NCBI GenBank assembly: GCA_900466005.1
Contig: UEGQ01000010.1
Location: 124,001-188,000, forward strand
Origin: Hyphomicrobiales bacterium
Lineage (GTDB): Bacteria; Pseudomonadota; Alphaproteobacteria; Rhizobiales; Rhizobiaceae
Direction of reading: 5' to 3'
DNA length: 64,000 bases
Shown one piece after another: positions 63,484-64,000 of this stretch; position 1 is the first letter of the stretch; every line of letters begins with the position of its first letter. Below the pieces are notes generated by a model, which was not told the origin of the DNA, made no database searches, and was given only the letters and a program-made list of their open reading frames with translations. The position numbers were made by a program, and so were the translations under genes.

Positions 63484-64000
63484 GTTCCGTGCCGTCTCGG
63501 GCGCCTGGTGGCGGCTCGTCGAGGCGCAGCACCAGGTCTCGACGATGAAGCTCGTCGACACGGTCGAGGAACAATCGCTGCTCGAAAGCCTGATCGAAGA
63601 GACCAAGCCGGCGCTGCCGCCGGAATGCGCCGGTCTCGACTATCTTCTCGCCACCCCGTTTCGCTACGGCGCGGTCTACCCGAAGGGCTCGCGCTTTCGC
63701 AGGGCGGGCCGCACGCCCGGCGTCTTCTACGCCGCCGAGAGCGTGACGACGGCCCTTGCCGAAATGGCCTTCTACCGGTTGCTCTTCTACGCCGAATCGC
63801 CAGACACGCCGCTGCCCGCCAACGCTGCGGAATACACCGCCTTTTCCGCGCCCGTCGCGACCACGCGGGCGCTCGACCTCACCGCGCCGCCGCTTGCGCG
63901 CGACGCCGCCGCCTGGGAGGACCCGGTCTCCTACGAGGCTTGCCAGTCGCTGGCCGATGCCGCGCGCGCGGCGGACGGGCAGGCGATCCTCTACCGCTCG
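63443..64000 (+). CDS. RES-domain toxin (3' end beyond window)
   Basis: Open frame of 186 codons running to the window end without a stop. It starts MSLPIWTPAALSSEF, then WWRLVEAQHQVSTMKLVDT, and carries the RES residues in TPFRYGAVYPKGSRFRRAGRTPGVFYAAE and the Glu in TALAEMAFYR. RES toxins such as MbcT and Res destroy NAD+. The start lies within the antitoxin gene. Typical RES proteins of this type are about 220-240 residues, so only the last part is missing. Confidence 0.9.
   Translation, partial: MSLPIWTPAALSSEFRAVSGAWWRLVEAQHQVSTMKLVDTVEEQSLLESLIEETKPALPPECAGLDYLLATPFRYGAVYPKGSRFRRAGRTPGVFYAAESVTTALAEMAFYRLLFYAESPDTPLPANAAEYTAFSAPVATTRALDLTAPPLARDAAAWEDPVSYEACQSLADAARAADGQAILYRS

Noticed and set aside
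1-64000. tRNA, rRNA, insertion sequence or prophage genes
   Set aside because: I looked for cloverleaf-like segments with CCA-adjacent TTCGA loops, transposase DDE motifs and integrase motifs and found none that I could support.

Overview
The window is high-GC DNA, densely coded on both strands. Gene content fits an alphaproteobacterium of the Rhizobiaceae (Sinorhizobium/Ensifer, Shinella or Rhizobium type): nos and nir clusters in rhizobial order, a betIBA locus, a Rhizobium etli-type asparaginase, a DUF4167-like protein and palindromic intergenic repeats of the RIME kind. Species cannot be fixed from the sequence alone. No rRNA, tRNA, CRISPR array, transposase or replication origin was seen.

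Layout. (1) 1-3742: a tight operon of a class III aminotransferase (cut by the window edge), a BKACE-family beta-keto acid cleavage enzyme, a GNAT acetyltransferase and an acetylpolyamine amidohydrolase, probably for catabolism of an acylated amine. (2) 3993-6814: small proteins, 5-formyltetrahydrofolate cyclo-ligase, an HPP-CBS membrane protein and a DUF6522 protein. (3) 6831-25310: a denitrification island. nosRZDFYLX (minus strand) encodes nitrous oxide reductase and its maturation; nirK, nirV, nnrR and a pseudoazurin (plus strand) handle nitrite reduction; nnrS and an nsrR-like regulator lie between. Between nosR and nirK is a poorly understood cassette: a ferritin-like protein, a DUF2249 protein, a 12-helix membrane protein with a threefold internal repeat, a tandem DUF2249 protein and a DUF59 (MIP18) protein. 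Four TTG-N8-CAA boxes of the FNR/NnrR type sit before nosR, the DUF2249 operon, nirK/nnrS and the pseudoazurin, which suggests one NnrR regulon. No norCB genes are present, so NO reductase must be elsewhere.

(4) 25546-28582: a diguanylate cyclase, a DUF2165 membrane protein and a divergent TetR / DHFR-like pair with a clear operator. (5) 28601-36945: sulfate assimilation. cysHDN (minus strand) makes APS and reduces it; a divergent Rrf2 regulator and the sulfate ABC transporter sbp-cysTWA (plus strand) follow. (6) 36945-39923: a TRAP transporter dctPQM with a perfect inverted repeat upstream. (7) 40367-46583: an endonuclease/phosphatase-family gene and the choline-to-glycine-betaine locus betIBA. 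The betB-betA interval carries two small lower-GC membrane protein genes on the opposite strand and a relic of a betA start, a sign of insertion.

(8) 46740-57507: HdeD-like protein, EAL-CBS-GGDEF protein, quinone oxidoreductase, SPINDLY-type glycosyltransferase, a candidate leader peptide plus attenuator before an asparaginase, a repeat cluster, VOC protein, glutathione S-transferase, DUF2087 protein and a Tat-exported beta-helix protein. (9) 57697-64000: a small membrane protein, two L,D-transpeptidase lipoproteins, a lower-GC pair (PEP-mutase-like, P-loop kinase-like), ohrR/ohr, and a Xre-RES toxin-antitoxin pair whose toxin runs off the window end.
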